This document shows positions 1 to 11,749 of a stretch of 64,000 nt of DNA, piece by piece. Numbering within the stretch: the stretch's first letter is position 1; each line of letters begins with the position of its first letter. The position numbers and the translations under genes were made by a program. A model generated the notes under the pieces. The model searched no databases. It had not been told where the DNA came from and saw only the letters and a program-made list of their open reading frames with translations. The stretch is from the NCBI GenBank assembly GCA_907164885.2, contig OU015494.1, positions 3,423,223 to 3,487,222 on the forward strand. The letters run 5' to 3'. This stretch comes from Dolomedes plantarius. Lineage: Eukaryota; Arthropoda; Arachnida; Araneae; Dolomedidae.

Positions 1-549
1 GATTCATGCATTGTGTAAAAATAACTATTTAAATGATATAGATGGTAAAATTCTAAATGACTTTCCGTACACACAATGGGTATTTAAGAAAAAATTACAT
101 ATTTATCCAAAGAAAATAGTTTCTTCTTCAAAACAAATTTAACCACCATAGCAATTACTTATCAAATAGTTATTGTTCATTATACACGTACGTAAGTTCA
201 ACACTAGATAATATGCAACAATCCTTCCCTTTTCGAAGATTCTAGTCAAACCTCGAAATGATATAGATTTCTTGATCTTAAGTCTTAAGCCGGCCACTCA
301 CGTAGACTTCTATCATCTGGGACGCCGGGAGATTTCGCCCCTCCAACGCCTGGTATCGGCACTCACGGGGACTCCACGGCGTCCAAGGCCACCTGCCTTC
401 GCACACTCGTTATGCTCGATTTAGCTCAGTTCATGTAGGTATGTCGTGGTGTAATTTCGCTCACTATGCTCTCTCGCAAAAAATTAGCGGCATTTTTTGT
501 CGTTTTATAATTCACTCAATATCGTTATTGTTTTCCTCCTTTAATTTGT

Positions 550-1210
550 TTATAAGAGCACAATTATTTCGTAACTTTAAATACACGTTATGAACGTGAA
601 ATAGTGTAAAGTATCGAATTCAGAGGCACAAACTTACTCATAAACATATGTTTTCGATATTTGTAGTAAGTTTCTTAAAATGTTCTAATATTGTTAAATC
701 CAGTTTCAATGGTTATTTATTTGCCGATATAAATTCAAGTATCCATACTCTTCGCTTTAAGTATACACACAATAAATCATATTAAAGCTAAAAAAACTAA
801 AAAAAACATTCTTTAAATTCAAAATTAGAATTCGAATTCGGTCGTAAGGAACTATGTTGAATTATTTAGCGTTCTCCTTAAATTTCAAGTAAGTGATATT
901 AATGTAATAGTGCGTTTTAGGCATAAACATTTTCTCCCCTCCACAAAGAAAAAAAAATGTCTGTGATTTTCTTTTAAATTAGATGCTCTGATTTTATAAA
1001 CCACTAAAAGTGGTTTTACTCTTTTCCTTTACGTTTTAAAGCGCAATTATTTCGTTACTTTATGTATGTGATTTTGAAATATGTTGTGAAAAGTATCGAA
1101 TTCAGACACTCGAAACTGCTAATTAATGTGTCTCCAATATCTGTAAAGAAATACTTTTAAGATCCCTAAACCATTTGTAAAGCCAATTGAAATGTTATTA
1201 GTTTTTCGAT
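550..1210 (+). repeat. Diverged direct repeat (two copies about 490 bp apart)
   Basis: Segments 550-720 and 1040-1210 align: both start near GCRCAATTATTTCGTWACTTT, share AAAGTATCGAATTCAGA and continue with similar AT-rich sequence. A shorter motif, TTTTATAAACCACTAAAA followed by a GTTT-rich tract and ACTCTTTT, occurs at about 992 and again at about 2389. These are internal repeats of the AT-rich interior of the 288-3221 element; function unknown. Confidence 0.55.
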
Positions 1211-1639
1211 ATTTCTTAAATTACTAGTGGTTAGCCCGTCAAAAATGACGTGTTAATTTTAATTTTTATCAATTTACATCTGCAAAGTCAATATTATTTG
1301 TATACTTATAATAGCTTCTCTACTTTTTTTATTAAATTATACACATTTTTAATTAATTAAAATTATGCAATATCAGCACTATTATGATCCATTTAAGATG
1401 CAATTTTTTAAAATTTAAATAAAATCTGAACACCACATAACAGCATCACTTTACTTAATTCTATTACGCTAACTGATTAATACATTAACTGCGGTGGAAA
1501 AATTTAACTTAGTTGTTTCATAATTTTAGTTCATAAATGAACCCGCGCCAAATATAAACCATTGAGGTGTTCGGTATGCAAAATGTTACAAGTTGAAAAA
1601 TATTTTTATACATTTTGATCGAGAGGAAAGTATAATCTC

Positions 1640-1790
1640 TATATATAAAACAGTTCCGTAACTGACTCACTGACTGACATACAACGCACAGACCAAACCG
1701 CTGGACCTAAAGGGCTGAAATTTTGCATGGTGATTCTTCTTGTAGTGTAGGGGTGCACTAAGAATTTTTTTTTTAAATTCTTCTTAGATT
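1640..1790 (+). repeat. Conserved-looking interspersed repeat block
   Basis: The block begins with CTCTATATATAAAACAG, contains tandem CTGACTGAC-like units and a non-AT-rich core (GCTGGACCTAAAGGGCTGAA), and ends at GGGGTGCACTAAG before long T/A runs. The look resembles ends of Helitron-like or foldback repeats in arthropods, but I cannot define both ends or any coding capacity, so the class is not assigned. Confidence 0.25.
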
Positions 1791-3287
1791 TTTTTAAATT
1801 AAATTTTTAATCTGTTTTAATAACTTTTTTTGAGTTTGCATTTAAAATAATAATTTGAGGGTTATAAAATTTATATCACGAGAAAGATCATAAAATTCCT
1901 TTAAAATGAAATCTTTTTCGGGTTTTTAACTCCATTTTCTGATTTTTGGTGAATTTTTAAAGATTAATTTATAGAATTTAATTTATTAAATGCTGATCAC
2001 GTGATTTCTTTTTCTGGTACTTTAAATTAATTTATCGTCATGTGCATAACAACGAAATAGACAAAAAAAAATTTATTTTCTTGCTAATGCGGCAGACGAT
2101 TGGACATTATCCAAAAAAATATTAAATACAGTAAAAGATATGTTTCTCAAACTGTACTATATTCTTTAGTATGTTCTATTGGATTTAATTTGAATATTTT
2201 CTTCCACTTATTTTGTCTATTAAAGCTTAATTTCAATTTATTTTATTTTTAAAACGCAATAATCACAGTACATTTGAATATGGCATCAAAAAGGAAAAAG
2301 CGTTCCAGGCAGAGAGATAGATCTGTGCTATTATTAGGATTATACGAATTCTTGTTTTTATGTAAGATACAAAAAATAATATACCCCAGTTTTATAAACC
2401 ACTAAAAATAGTTTCACTCTTTTGGTAAGAAGTTTGAGCTTATTTTAAAATTTCAGAGTGGGTTCAAAATCTTCAAATAAGGCCTATTTTTATTTTCTTA
2501 ATATTTTGGAATAAAAAATTGAAACCTGAAACTCCTCGCTAGGTGTCTCTATGAAAGTTTGTACAAGTTTCCATTGTTTTTTTAGAGTTAAAATTCTGAA
2601 AACGTTTCCCCGAAGCAAAAGTTACACCAAAATATTAAACTTTTATTTTGCCGTTTAAAAATTTATTCAGCAAAATTTTTATAAATCTTTAAGATAACTT
2701 ATCTGGTAACCTTCCCCGTGCACTGAAGGGAAAAAAAAATATGTAAATAGTGCCGGTTCGGAAAATTTATTAGCGGAATCAAAAATTTAGTATTAAAAAA
2801 CAAAATTTTAAATATTTCAAAAATTTAACATATCCACAAGATATAAATATAATTGGAAATATTATTGTAATAATCTTCTGATTTAACCTTCCATAGGCAC
2901 GGTAATTTTCTATACAGTTCAATGAACGGTATTAAAAATTCGGGATTAAAGAATAATTTTTCAACTTCCATTTTGTTCGAAAACAAGCGGTAAACTATAG
3001 AAACTGAAGCCGGCGAACCTTCAGGCGTCTGGTATCTCGCGTCCAGGACCCCACTCACGGAGACTTTTGGCGCCAGGAATTCGGTCTGGACTGAGATTCC
3101 AGACACCAAATTTTTGTCATCTGACGTCTCACCCAGACACCCTACTGACGGAGACTTTTGGTGCCTCAGATACGAAAAGCCCGTCATCCCAGATGACGGA
3201 AGTCTACGTGAGTGGCCGGCTTTATGCTGTCTGTTTACGTATCTTTACAGATTTTTATTTTTTAGTTCCTACATTTTAGTATATTAA

Positions 3288-3849
3288 CCCTTCAGCGGAC
3301 GCGCCCGTGTACAAAGTGAAACATTTTCGTCATTTTGAATGCTTTGTTTTGACATGTAAGGTTTGAATGTTCTACATATGTCTATTTATAGCTACACCCT
3401 TTCTAATGCAGGTCTGATTTTCTGACCCTTGTATTACTTTCCATTCATTGTTAGTCATGAATTAACAGTGGTAAACTAGAGATTATACTGGATTACAGTA
3501 CTACAAAAGCAGGAGTTGATATAGTCGATCCAATATGCAGCTATTACACGATATTCCGCATATCACGAAGATGGACAATCTCATTGTTTTTTAGGTTTTT
3601 GGACATAATAGGAATCCATTCGCAAGCTGTCCTTAGATTCAACAAACCGGACAGTTTTGAAATAAGGCGATTGTATCTGCGTTCTTTGGCTTTTAATTAT
3701 AAATATATCTCAGTATTATCAACATTTTATATCGTGTCATAAAACGCAGAATTATTATTTTCAATTTGAAAAATAAAAGTTTATTACAAAAGGGATAATC
3801 AAGGTTGAAAGAGACGTTGCACTAAGTGCCACACGCGCCCTCTGAAGGG
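3288..3849. mobile_element. piggyBac-type MITE (TTAA flanks)
   Basis: The element is bounded by TTAA at 3284-3287 and 3850-3853. Its ends are inverted: CCCTTCAGCGGACGCGCCCG on the left and, on the reverse strand at the right, CCCTTCAGAGGGCGCGTG. A TTAA duplication with ends starting CCC is the signature of piggyBac transposons. The 562-bp interior has no open frame resembling a transposase, so it is a non-autonomous copy. Confidence 0.75.
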
Positions 3850-3853
3850 TTAA

Positions 3854-6800
3854 AGGAAGTTCGACAGTAGTACTTAGACAGCTACCACCCAACATGGCTT
3901 CGAAATGAGTATGAGCTCAATAAAAGTGCGAGTTGATAAAATTCTACGCGTTGTCTCTTTTGCCTAAATTGCAGTAGCTCACAATCCTGGAAATGAAAAT
4001 AAAACAAACTGCTTTCCATAGAACCAAATTAAAATTGTTAAAGAACAGGTCACCATCATAGTTCTCCATAACTTTTTAAGCATTATGTCTTAATCATATA
4101 CTATTTTTGTCCTTATAAAAAGACTCAAAGAACCTGATGTTCTAAACGTTCTCACTCTATTACACACACACTTGGGCAACATAATTATTATTTTAACCCA
4201 TTCCAAATGACAGTTTGAATCCTTTTCAGCGATGCAGTACTTATGGCACTAAAAAATACTTTTCGAATGCCACAAGCTGATTGAACGATTATGCTTCCGT
4301 TTGAGATCCGTTTGAGAAAAAATGATTGGAAATGTTCTTGTCATGGTGGGATTTTTAAACATTCAGGTCAAATGGGCTCTTTTAACATTTTTGTCGAAAC
4401 CCTTATTTTTGAATGCTAAAATTAATGTTAAGTGTGTCATAATCCTAATTTATACCGAATTAAAGAGTTAGTACTAGTCTGATGAAACTACGCTTATGTT
4501 GAAAATTGCTATTACTAGAATTTATTATTAATAAATAGTTAGAATAGTTTCCACAGACTCGTGAATCTTAATAAAAAAAATTTCGTTACAGCTTTTTAAA
4601 ATGCCCAACAGAACGTCCAAATAGCAAAAGTTTTGGACAAATATGAATATACCATCTTCAGATCGCTTAGCATTAGATGCGATTGGCTTTTGTCATTTGT
4701 TCTTTACATGCAAAATACTAAAAAAGGTTTGTATCCATTAGTTCCGACTTAGTTACCCTTCTTACGTTCGATTGAAGCTGAATTTTCTCTTGCATTTTTA
4801 ATTGCTACAAAAATGGACTCGATATTTCACACTTCCTAATATCAGATTGTATGTTCACATAAGGATCATAAAATGATTTTTGCATTGAAAAGTGCTGCGT
4901 GGGGCCAGAAAGTTTTTTTACGCTCTTAACTTTGTTATAATAATGATTCCTTGAATGACAGAAATTGTAGTATGGTTTGCATTCACAAATATTTCGATAC
5001 TCGTCAAGATTTAATGCCACTCAGGAGCAGTTTTCGTACTCTTTCTTCAATGGTACTAAAAACAAAATTATCTGAAAACCATACTCTAACTTTTATCAGA
5101 AAATTTATTTAGAATTTGTATTCATTACGTACATAAATTGTTGATCTTGACATCGTTCATCGTTGAAAACAGCTGTCTGGCTGACAAATCCTTCCTTATA
5201 GATTAATTCCTGTGAAAAATATTTTTGTTTCATCAGCACTTTTTTAATTCCTTGAACAAATCAATCATTTCGAACTATCAGTGTATTTTTCGCAAACTTG
5301 AATCTTCTGTGGTCGAGGCAGTCTCTATCTATAGAATCAGTAATCAGTGTCGAGTAAACACGTAGATCCAAACATTCAGCTATCTTCTTCCTTATCAGAA
5401 GTTCTGTTGAATCGACAGTTCGCTTGTTTAACAGGGTAAACAAAACATATCGATCATTATGTGCCAGGATTTTTAGCGAAGCATCTTTAGATGATGTATA
5501 CACAGTTGTGTTATACAAGAAGTTAAACAATCCTTTTAAGTTATGTGACTTTGAGTAAGCGCAAATATATTCCGTTCATAAGATCTTAGATAGCAAGACA
5601 ATTATTTCACTCGCTTCTTAAATTCATCTCGCATTTTGAGTTCAGACAGTAAATTCATGTACCGAATATATTGTAGAATAAAATAAAAAGTATCCCAGAT
5701 TATTTCGATATACCAACACTTTTTTATTGTTAAAACCTTCCTATAGCATACCAGTGACTGTAAATATATATTTCACTCAACTCTCCAGTTTCGCAAATAA
5801 AGTAAAAAGAATTTACCTCCAAGACCTCATAGATAATCGATATTAACTTCAATGAGCACAAAATTCTGTGTATATAGTATTAATACATATCCTGTCAAGT
5901 ACAGATTAAATAGGCCCACTATCTTACGCCCCACCTTGAGTGAATGCATATAGTATCTGTCCAAAGGTCGTAAGACTTCAGTCTACGTTATTTCGTTTTT
6001 GATTTCTGTTCTCTAATTATTTGAAGGAAAGAAAGTTTTAAATTTTGGATGTGAATATATAAATTTATGAACACTTTAGTTGAAATGAATGTCATTATTT
6101 TATTTAGTAATCAAACAACACAACCCTAAGTTTATTTTATTTTCTCATACCCTTCAAATACTTATTCTTGGTGTTAGCACGTTCATTGACGACAATACAC
6201 TTCTGAAATTTCGTAAATCAGATAAAACTAACAAAATATAGGAAAACCCTAAATAAATTGACTACTGTCTTCTCACATGTCGTTGATTTTCAGTACGTTA
6301 ACTTTTTAATAAATGAAACTGCTTAAAAGTTAGCAGAGTATTTTATTTTCAACACATTTCCCAACCGTAATCAGATTAAATTGGCTGGTATCTAAACGAC
6401 TCGCAAAAGATAATGAGAAAAAATGATTTCGTTTCCCCTCTAACTGGGATAAACTTATCTCAACAATTCTTGAACTATCGAAGCTTTTTGGTTTCCCCTA
6501 CTTTCTATTTTCCTTTCTACTTTGGTTTTTTACTGATCACTGAAGTTTTATGCATCCTATAGAGGAGGGCCCGGCAAATGTTCTATAGTTCCCACTTCTG
6601 TTTCTGAAGGCTCAACAATTCAACGTACAAATGATCAAGAAAGTAGATTTCTTAAGTAATGTAACTATTCGACTTCCATCTAGAAGAATTTCGGTGCCTA
6701 ATTTGGGAGAAAATTAGATCCCCACCCCACCCTGAAAGCTGTGTATGTTCTCCCTAGCTGGCAATATCCAACGATCCTGACATAAAATAGATTTTAACTC

Positions 6801-7371
6801 GAAAGTTGACACCCCGAGTCTTTAACCTTATAAACTAGAGTTTTTGGATTAAAATAAATATATTTGAAATATTTTTTAATCATAACGTAAAGGCCAATTA
6901 TATTTTCGCAGCAATTTAGAATACTAACTGAAAATTGTGGCCTCATATTTTCTATTTTGTTGCAAGGAATGTATAAGCAATGGATATTAATATTTAATCA
7001 ATTTTTTTAAATAGATTTAAAAAAAAAATTTATAATTTATTCTATGTAATTTATTCTATGTAAGATAAAACATTTTTCGCTTTCCCCTCTTTCCTTTTTT
7101 TTTCTTTGGCGGCTTTCCATAAAAGGATATGGCTGTTATCACATTTTGAGTTGTGCAGTAGGGTTGAACGAAAAAAACATTTTTTTTCATAGAGATTTGC
7201 TATAGGTAGCAAAAGTTGCCTTTTAAAATAAGAATGAAGAATGCAAAATTTTATTGCTATACTAAAATGCTTTCAAGTGCCGCAAAGGGCAGGCTTTAAA
7301 ATGGATATTTTTATCAAAAAGTGAGAAAATTTGCATTTAAAAAATTTCTCTTATAGTATATTAAAATAATA
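3854..7371. other. Intergenic AT-rich DNA, no recognisable gene
   Basis: I see no conserved protein, RNA gene or clear repeat end here. The longest uninterrupted frame is 89 codons on the minus strand at 5261-5530; it resembles no family I know and has no coding context, so it is not called as a gene. Confidence 0.6.
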
Positions 7372-7373
7372 TA

Positions 7374-7745
7374 CACTGGTGGACAAAACCTAAGGACAAT
7401 GAACAAATGGCCATGCTTTTAAAAATCGCAGGTGTGGTTTTATGTCAAGTGGGATAAATAGGTAAAAAGAGAATGTGAGACATGATATTATGTAAGATTT
7501 TTTGCGAAAAGAACTACAGAAAGTGTTGAAACAGGTTGTTTCAGCGAAAGGTACATATTGACCCGGAAACAGAGCAATACAAAGAATGCAGTTTACTAAC
7601 GACAGGCAATCCGGAGAGACATGTCAATAAAGGATATGTCCACTATGCAGGCAATGCAACCCCCCACAGGTCGTAACACGTCGTGGCATGCTTTGAATGA
7701 CGTGATCCATGAGGTTTCGAGTTCACTTGTCCCACTCCACAGATG
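7374..7745 (+). mobile_element. Truncated Tc1/mariner-like end fragment
   Basis: Directly after a TA (7372-7373) comes CACTGGTGGACAAAACCTAA, typical of the outer end of a Tc1/mariner inverted repeat. About 370 bp follow with no transposase frame, and then sequence changes abruptly to copia-A integrase. No matching right end is present. Assignment rests on the terminal motif only. Confidence 0.35.
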
Positions 7746-7785
7746 AGGGACGGCTTGTTAAAGGGGAGAAAATTTTTTTCTTTCA

Positions 7786-8946
7786 ATAATAGACGATTAC
7801 TCACGCAAGATATCTGTATACCCCATGAGAGATAAAACCGAAGTATTTAAAATTTTTAACCAACATTTGAGTCGAGCAGAGAGGTTTTTAGACAGAAAAG
7901 TAAAGGTTATAAGAACAGATAATGGGACAGAATTTGATAATGAAAATTTTAGAACATTTTGCAGAGAGAATGGAATTGAACATGAATTGTCAAACACATA
8001 CACTCCCGAGCAAAACGGAGTTATTGAGAGGTATAATCAGACCATACTTAAAGGCATTCGTACAGTTTTAGGTGATAGCAATCTACATCAAAACTTTTGG
8101 CCTGAAGCTGCCCTGTATTTTACATACACTTGGAACCGTACATGCCATAAAGATATGAAAATGACTCCTTTCGAATTATATGGTGCCTACCAACCCTCAG
8201 TAAAGCACCTTAAACCGTTTGGTTCAATTGCATACGTAGGCGTACCCAAACAACAGAGATCGAAATTTGATGCAAGAGCCAAGAAAGGTATCTTAATTGG
8301 TTATGCATTTAGAACCAAAGGTTATAGGATATGGTTACCCGAGGAAGGGAAGGTAATAGAAACCATAAATGCATCTTTTCATGAAGAAATTCCAAACGCA
8401 CAAGATGGCAGTGGAGCAGTGATGGGCGCCATACCCAGAAATGAGTTTACTGATAATCGGGACTCCGATACCTATTAATCTTTAGATAGCTCAGAAACTG
8501 AATCAGAAGAGGGACCACAGCCTCGACTTAGTGTCAGATCCTTTTACGAGCCACCAAAGTCATCATCGGAAGAATCATCCGAAGAATTAGACGCCGAGTT
8601 ACCAAAGTCGTCATCGGAAGAATCATCCGAAGAATTAGACGCCGAGTCCAGTAGAGATTTAATTTTAAAAACTCCACCTAGAAATGCCACGTGGGTTAGA
8701 AAAGCTGTAACCCGGCCTGATGATAAACGCACAGATATTTACTATTTTGAGCTGGGAAAAACTCAGAGGTTGAGGTCAATATTTGACGTTGAAAAATACT
8801 GTACAAAGCACCATATTAAATTTGAACCATTTACTATATTTAATTTTAAAGGAGCAGATAAGTACAAAGGGGTAGTTAAAGGACAACAAGGAAGTTCGAA
8901 TGCAAATACGAATGTTAGCTCAAGTCATACTGATAGTACGGTTAGA
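7786..8946 (+). pseudogene. Copia-A integrase C-terminal part with MBD-like domain
   Basis: Integrase would splice element cDNA into host DNA. The fragment begins at the IIDDYSRK region and keeps RTDNGTEF (second catalytic Asp) and PEQNGVIERYN (catalytic Glu), followed by the usual KPFGSIAYVGVPKQ and GYRIWLPEEG stretches. The first catalytic Asp and the zinc-binding part lie in the lost 5' portion. A TAA at 8476-8478 breaks the frame once; beyond it the same frame stays open to the TGA at 8947. That tail contains two Ser/Glu-rich 16-residue repeats, then at 8692-8855 an MBD-like module (WVRKAVTRPDDKRTDIYY, then LRS, then KYC). The residues matching MeCP2 Arg111, Asp121, Tyr123 and Arg133 are present. 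An MBD in a copia integrase tail is unusual. Confidence 0.9.
8554..8649 (+). repeat. Tandem 48-bp repeat, two units, in copia-A integrase tail
   Basis: Two 48-bp units (8554-8601 and 8602-8649) differ at only a few bases. Each encodes a 16-residue Ser/Glu/Asp-rich unit starting PKSSSEESSEELDAE. The duplication keeps the frame and lengthens the acidic linker just before the MBD-like module. Confidence 0.9.
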
Positions 8947-8953
8947 TGACTAG
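8947..8953 (+). promoter_or_regulatory. Candidate stop-codon readthrough site, TGA CTAG (copia-A)
   Basis: TGA lies in the same frame as the integrase/MBD tail upstream and the RT domain downstream. The next four bases are CTAG. The same heptamer sits at the equivalent place in copia-B, -C and -D. UGA followed by CUAG is an established efficient readthrough context in animals. No ATG occurs downstream until 8989. Confidence 0.75.
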
Positions 8954-9462
8954 ATGAAACACCAATACCCAGAGCATTTAAACAGGCTATGAAATCCCCA
9001 CAGAGAGAATTATGGGAAGGAGCAATGAGGGAAGAAATTAAAGTCATGAATAGTAGAAAAGTCTGGAATTTAGTACAATTACCTAAGGATGCAAATCCAT
9101 TAGGATGCAGATGGGTTTACACAATTAAATATGATGACAGGGAAAAAATTGCGAAGTATAAAGCCAGACTTGTTGCCCAGGGATATACACAGGTGAAGGG
9201 AGAATCGTACGACGAAACCTTTCACCCTGTTGTCAATTTTAGCGTTGTGCGATTCTTCTTTTCCCTGTTAGTCTCATTTAGCGGCTGGGACCACATACAA
9301 TGTGACATCAGTAGCGCATATCTGCATGCACCCTTTCAAGAGACTGTTTTTATGAAACAATCCCCAGGTTTCATCAAACCAGGGAAAGAACATCTGTATT
9401 GTAGACTTAACCGTGCACTATATGGATTACACCAAAGCGGGCGCGTATGGTATTTCGAAATA
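8950..9462 (+). pseudogene. Copia-A reverse transcriptase, N-terminal part
   Basis: This is the first half of the Ty1/copia RT (RVT_2 family). It begins after the TGA with LDETPIPRAFKQAM, then shows CRWVYTIKYDD, KARLVAQGYTQVKGESYDETF and YGLHQSGRVWYFEI. The frame runs open into the pogo/Tigger element, whose left end is at 9463. Downstream RT sequence resumes in the matching frame at 11750, after the duplicated TA. The YVDD catalytic motif is on the far side of the insertion (YVGD there, so one catalytic Asp is altered to Gly). Confidence 0.92.
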
Positions 9463-9709
9463 CAGTTGGTTCTCTGTTTAACGACTTTCAAGGGACCGTG
9501 AAAAATCGTCCTTAAGTAGAGATCGTCCTTAAACAGAATTTGTGAAAAAATGACATTTCCCTTCACACTTCACAGGTTTAGGACTGTCAATATATTTCTT
9601 AATATATTGGCGTGTTTAAAAATGTTATTTTTATTATCATCATTATTTTATTCACAAAAGTTATTTTAAATTACATTGAAAAAAAAAAGAGTACAAACAA
9701 TACAATAAA

Positions 9710-11236
9710 TTACGTTTTAAAAAATTCAAAAAGTGTTGATTGCTTCATTCGCCTTGTTTTCGTTATTCTCTTTTCCAGATTTTCTAAAATGTTAAATGAG
9801 TCATCTTCCATTTTCGATGTAATATAGCGTCGGAGAACATCTAGAGCAGAAATTGCATCTGTGTAAGACGGTGGCAGTGTCTCGTTTTCCGTGTCTTCAA
9901 CTTCACCTTCTTCGTCTGACACAGTGTTTTCGTTTACAATATCTTAATAAATTTGTTCTACATTTCTGAAATCTGTTGTTAAAACATATTTATCACAATT
10001 GTAGAAATCTTGAATTGAAACATCCTCATCTTCAACAAGACTTCTCCATTCTTCAGGGGTAATGTCATCTTCGTTGATTTCTATTTCCGTACTTTGCAGT
10101 TCCACTACAAGTTATTTGTGAATTCCAGCAACGCGAAAGCAGTTTTTTATTGTGGATGAAGAAACTTCTTTCCATGCTGATGTTATCATGTGCATTGCTT
10201 CCAAGATTGTAAATTTTCTAATTTTTATACTGTCGGCCGAATTGTTTATTAATTTCCTAATTAAAGACTTTCCGTAGTATGCTTTCACACTGCGAATGAT
10301 ACCCAGGTCTAATTGCTACAACTTGCTAGTGCAATTAGCTGGTAAGAAATGGATAGTCAAATTTGTAAGTCTGGGGATATTTGGAGTATGTGCAGTGCAT
10401 CGGTCGATTAAAAGTAAAACTTTTCACTTTTCTCGATGCATTTTTGCATCAAATTTTCTAATCCAGTCAATAAAAATTTCTGATGTCATCCACGCTTTAT
10501 TCTTATTGCGGTACTCACAAGGTTTCCTGGTGATATTCTTAAAACACCTTGGTTGCTTTGATTTGCCTATAACTAGTGGTGGAAATTTCTCAGATCCATC
10601 CGAATTAGTGCACAGCAAAACAGTCAATCGTTCCTTACTGTGTTTTCCACCAAAACACTTTTCGCCCATATACGTTAAGGTTTTATTAGGCACCATATTG
10701 TAGAATAGGCCCGTCTCATCTGCATTGAGTATGTTCTTCTCATCATATCCATCTAATTTCCCCTTCAGCACTATTTTCCATTCATCCACTATTTTTTCAT
10801 CTACGGAGCCACTTTCACCAGATATGCTTTTAAATACAAGCCCGTATCTTTCTTTGAACTTTGTTAGCCAACCAGCCGAAGCCTGAAAATTTTGCATTCC
10901 AAACTTTTCTGCCACAATAATAGCATTTTCTTTAAATATCACTCCGGAAATTGGAATGTTAGATGCTCTTGCTTGATGAAACCATTGCAGGACTGCCTTC
11001 TCAAACTCTTCTGATCGGCCACATTGAATTTTCTGCCGTTTGGATTTGGATCTCAAACCAAATTTTTGTGCTGCTTCAAGAATTTTCTCTTTGCTTGTTA
11101 AAAGGCCTTTGAGAGTAGACTCATGTAGCTGAAATTGTCTTGCGAATTGGACTTCTGTTATTCCAACACTTTCTTCCCAGTCTTCAGTAATTTTCACCTT
11201 TTCGTGTAGCGTAAGGTGCTTTCGCGTTGATGCCAT
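9710..11236 (-). pseudogene. pogo/Tigger transposase (DDE, CENPB-like), nonsense-mutated
   Basis: The transposase cuts and pastes the surrounding element. It reads from ATG at 11236 to a stop at 9710, 508 codons in one frame with no frameshift. In order: an N-terminal helix-turn-helix of CENPB type (starting MASTRKHLTLHEKVKITEDW), a second DNA-binding helix-turn-helix (tpase CENPB, around GWLTKFKERYGL), and the DDE catalytic core with NADETG (first Asp), LLIDRCTAH (second) and LDLGIIRS (third). Four in-frame stops interrupt it (TGA at 10424-10426, TAG at 10316-10318, TAA at 10112-10114, TAA at 9944-9946), so the copy is dead. The C-terminus QSTLFEFF (9719-9742) matches the PCNA-binding PIP-box consensus, known from Drosophila pogo transposase. 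Confidence 0.93.
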
Positions 11237-11599
11237 TTTGCTCTGCTCACCTTGTATTCAGACTGGAATGAGCTCCTACACCCAACCATGAATTCTCTAA
11301 ACATGAACACATGCTTCCCAGAAGGAGTGAGAGAGGGGTGCTTTTGGACAGTTCGTAAATCACATGACAACATGGTAGGTGCAATAGAGGGATTCCACAC
11401 TCGCACTAAGAAATTCGATCCACCAGGGAAGAATGTTCGATCTTCCGAGAAACAGTAATCCCCCCCCCCTCCCCCGGTTTTTTCCACTGCATCAAGTCTA
11501 TGATTGCAACAAACATAAAGGAAATTCCGGGTGTGTTTTTGAAACCAAACTCCCCCACAGAAAATAACCCTCCAGTAGATAAAATGTTGAAGAAAAAGT

Positions 11600-11747
11600 T
11601 TATCATGTAAGAAAAAATCGTCGTTAAATAGAAACAAAATCGTCTTAAAATAGAATTTTTTCACGTCGGAGGGACCGGGACCGGGAAATATCGTCTTTAA
11701 ATAGAGATCGTCGTTAAGTAGAGCGTCGTTAAACAGAGAACCAACTG
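11600..11747. repeat. Subterminal repeats of the pogo/Tigger element
   Basis: Variants of ATCGTCGTTAAATAGA occur about five times in the last 140 bp (for example near 11619, 11640, 11692, 11707 and 11724), and two more, as ATCGTCCTTAAGTAGA-like units, lie just inside the left end (9507-9537). Clustered copies close to the inverted repeats suggest transposase-binding sites. The pattern is seen; the binding role is inferred. Confidence 0.6.
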
Positions 11748-11749
11748 TA

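Larger units (their letters stand above)
288..3221. mobile_element. Candidate 2.9-kb non-coding DNA element with terminal inverted repeats
   Basis: The two ends are inverted copies of AGCCGGCCACTCACGTAGAC followed by a further stretch of similar sequence (about 35 bp, a few mismatches). Each end is flanked by TTA (285-287 and 3222-3224), which fits a 3-bp TTA target duplication as made by PIF/Harbinger-like elements. GC-rich subterminal blocks (288-410 and 3006-3221) carry further copies of a CACTCACGGAGACTT-like motif, unlike the AT-rich interior. No transposase is visible. It could instead be two separate MITEs of one family lying in opposite orientation. Confidence 0.5.
9463..11747 (-). 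mobile_element. pogo/Tigger-type DNA transposon inserted in copia-A
   Basis: The ends are inverted copies of CAGTTGGTTCTCTGTTTAAC, flanked by the TA target duplication (9461-9462 and 11748-11749) expected of pogo/Tigger. It carries one transposase gene in reverse orientation to copia-A. Removing the element and one TA leaves a continuous RT reading frame, showing a clean insertion into an RT that was open at this point. Copia-A is therefore the older of the two. Confidence 0.95.

Noticed and set aside
3067..3279. Overlapping frames on both strands at 2825-3279
   Set aside because: They are by-products of the GC-rich modular end of the 288-3221 element.
5261..5530. 89-codon frame on the minus strand as a small gene
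   Set aside because: No recognisable family, no nearby splice or coding context, length expected by chance in a long gene-free stretch.
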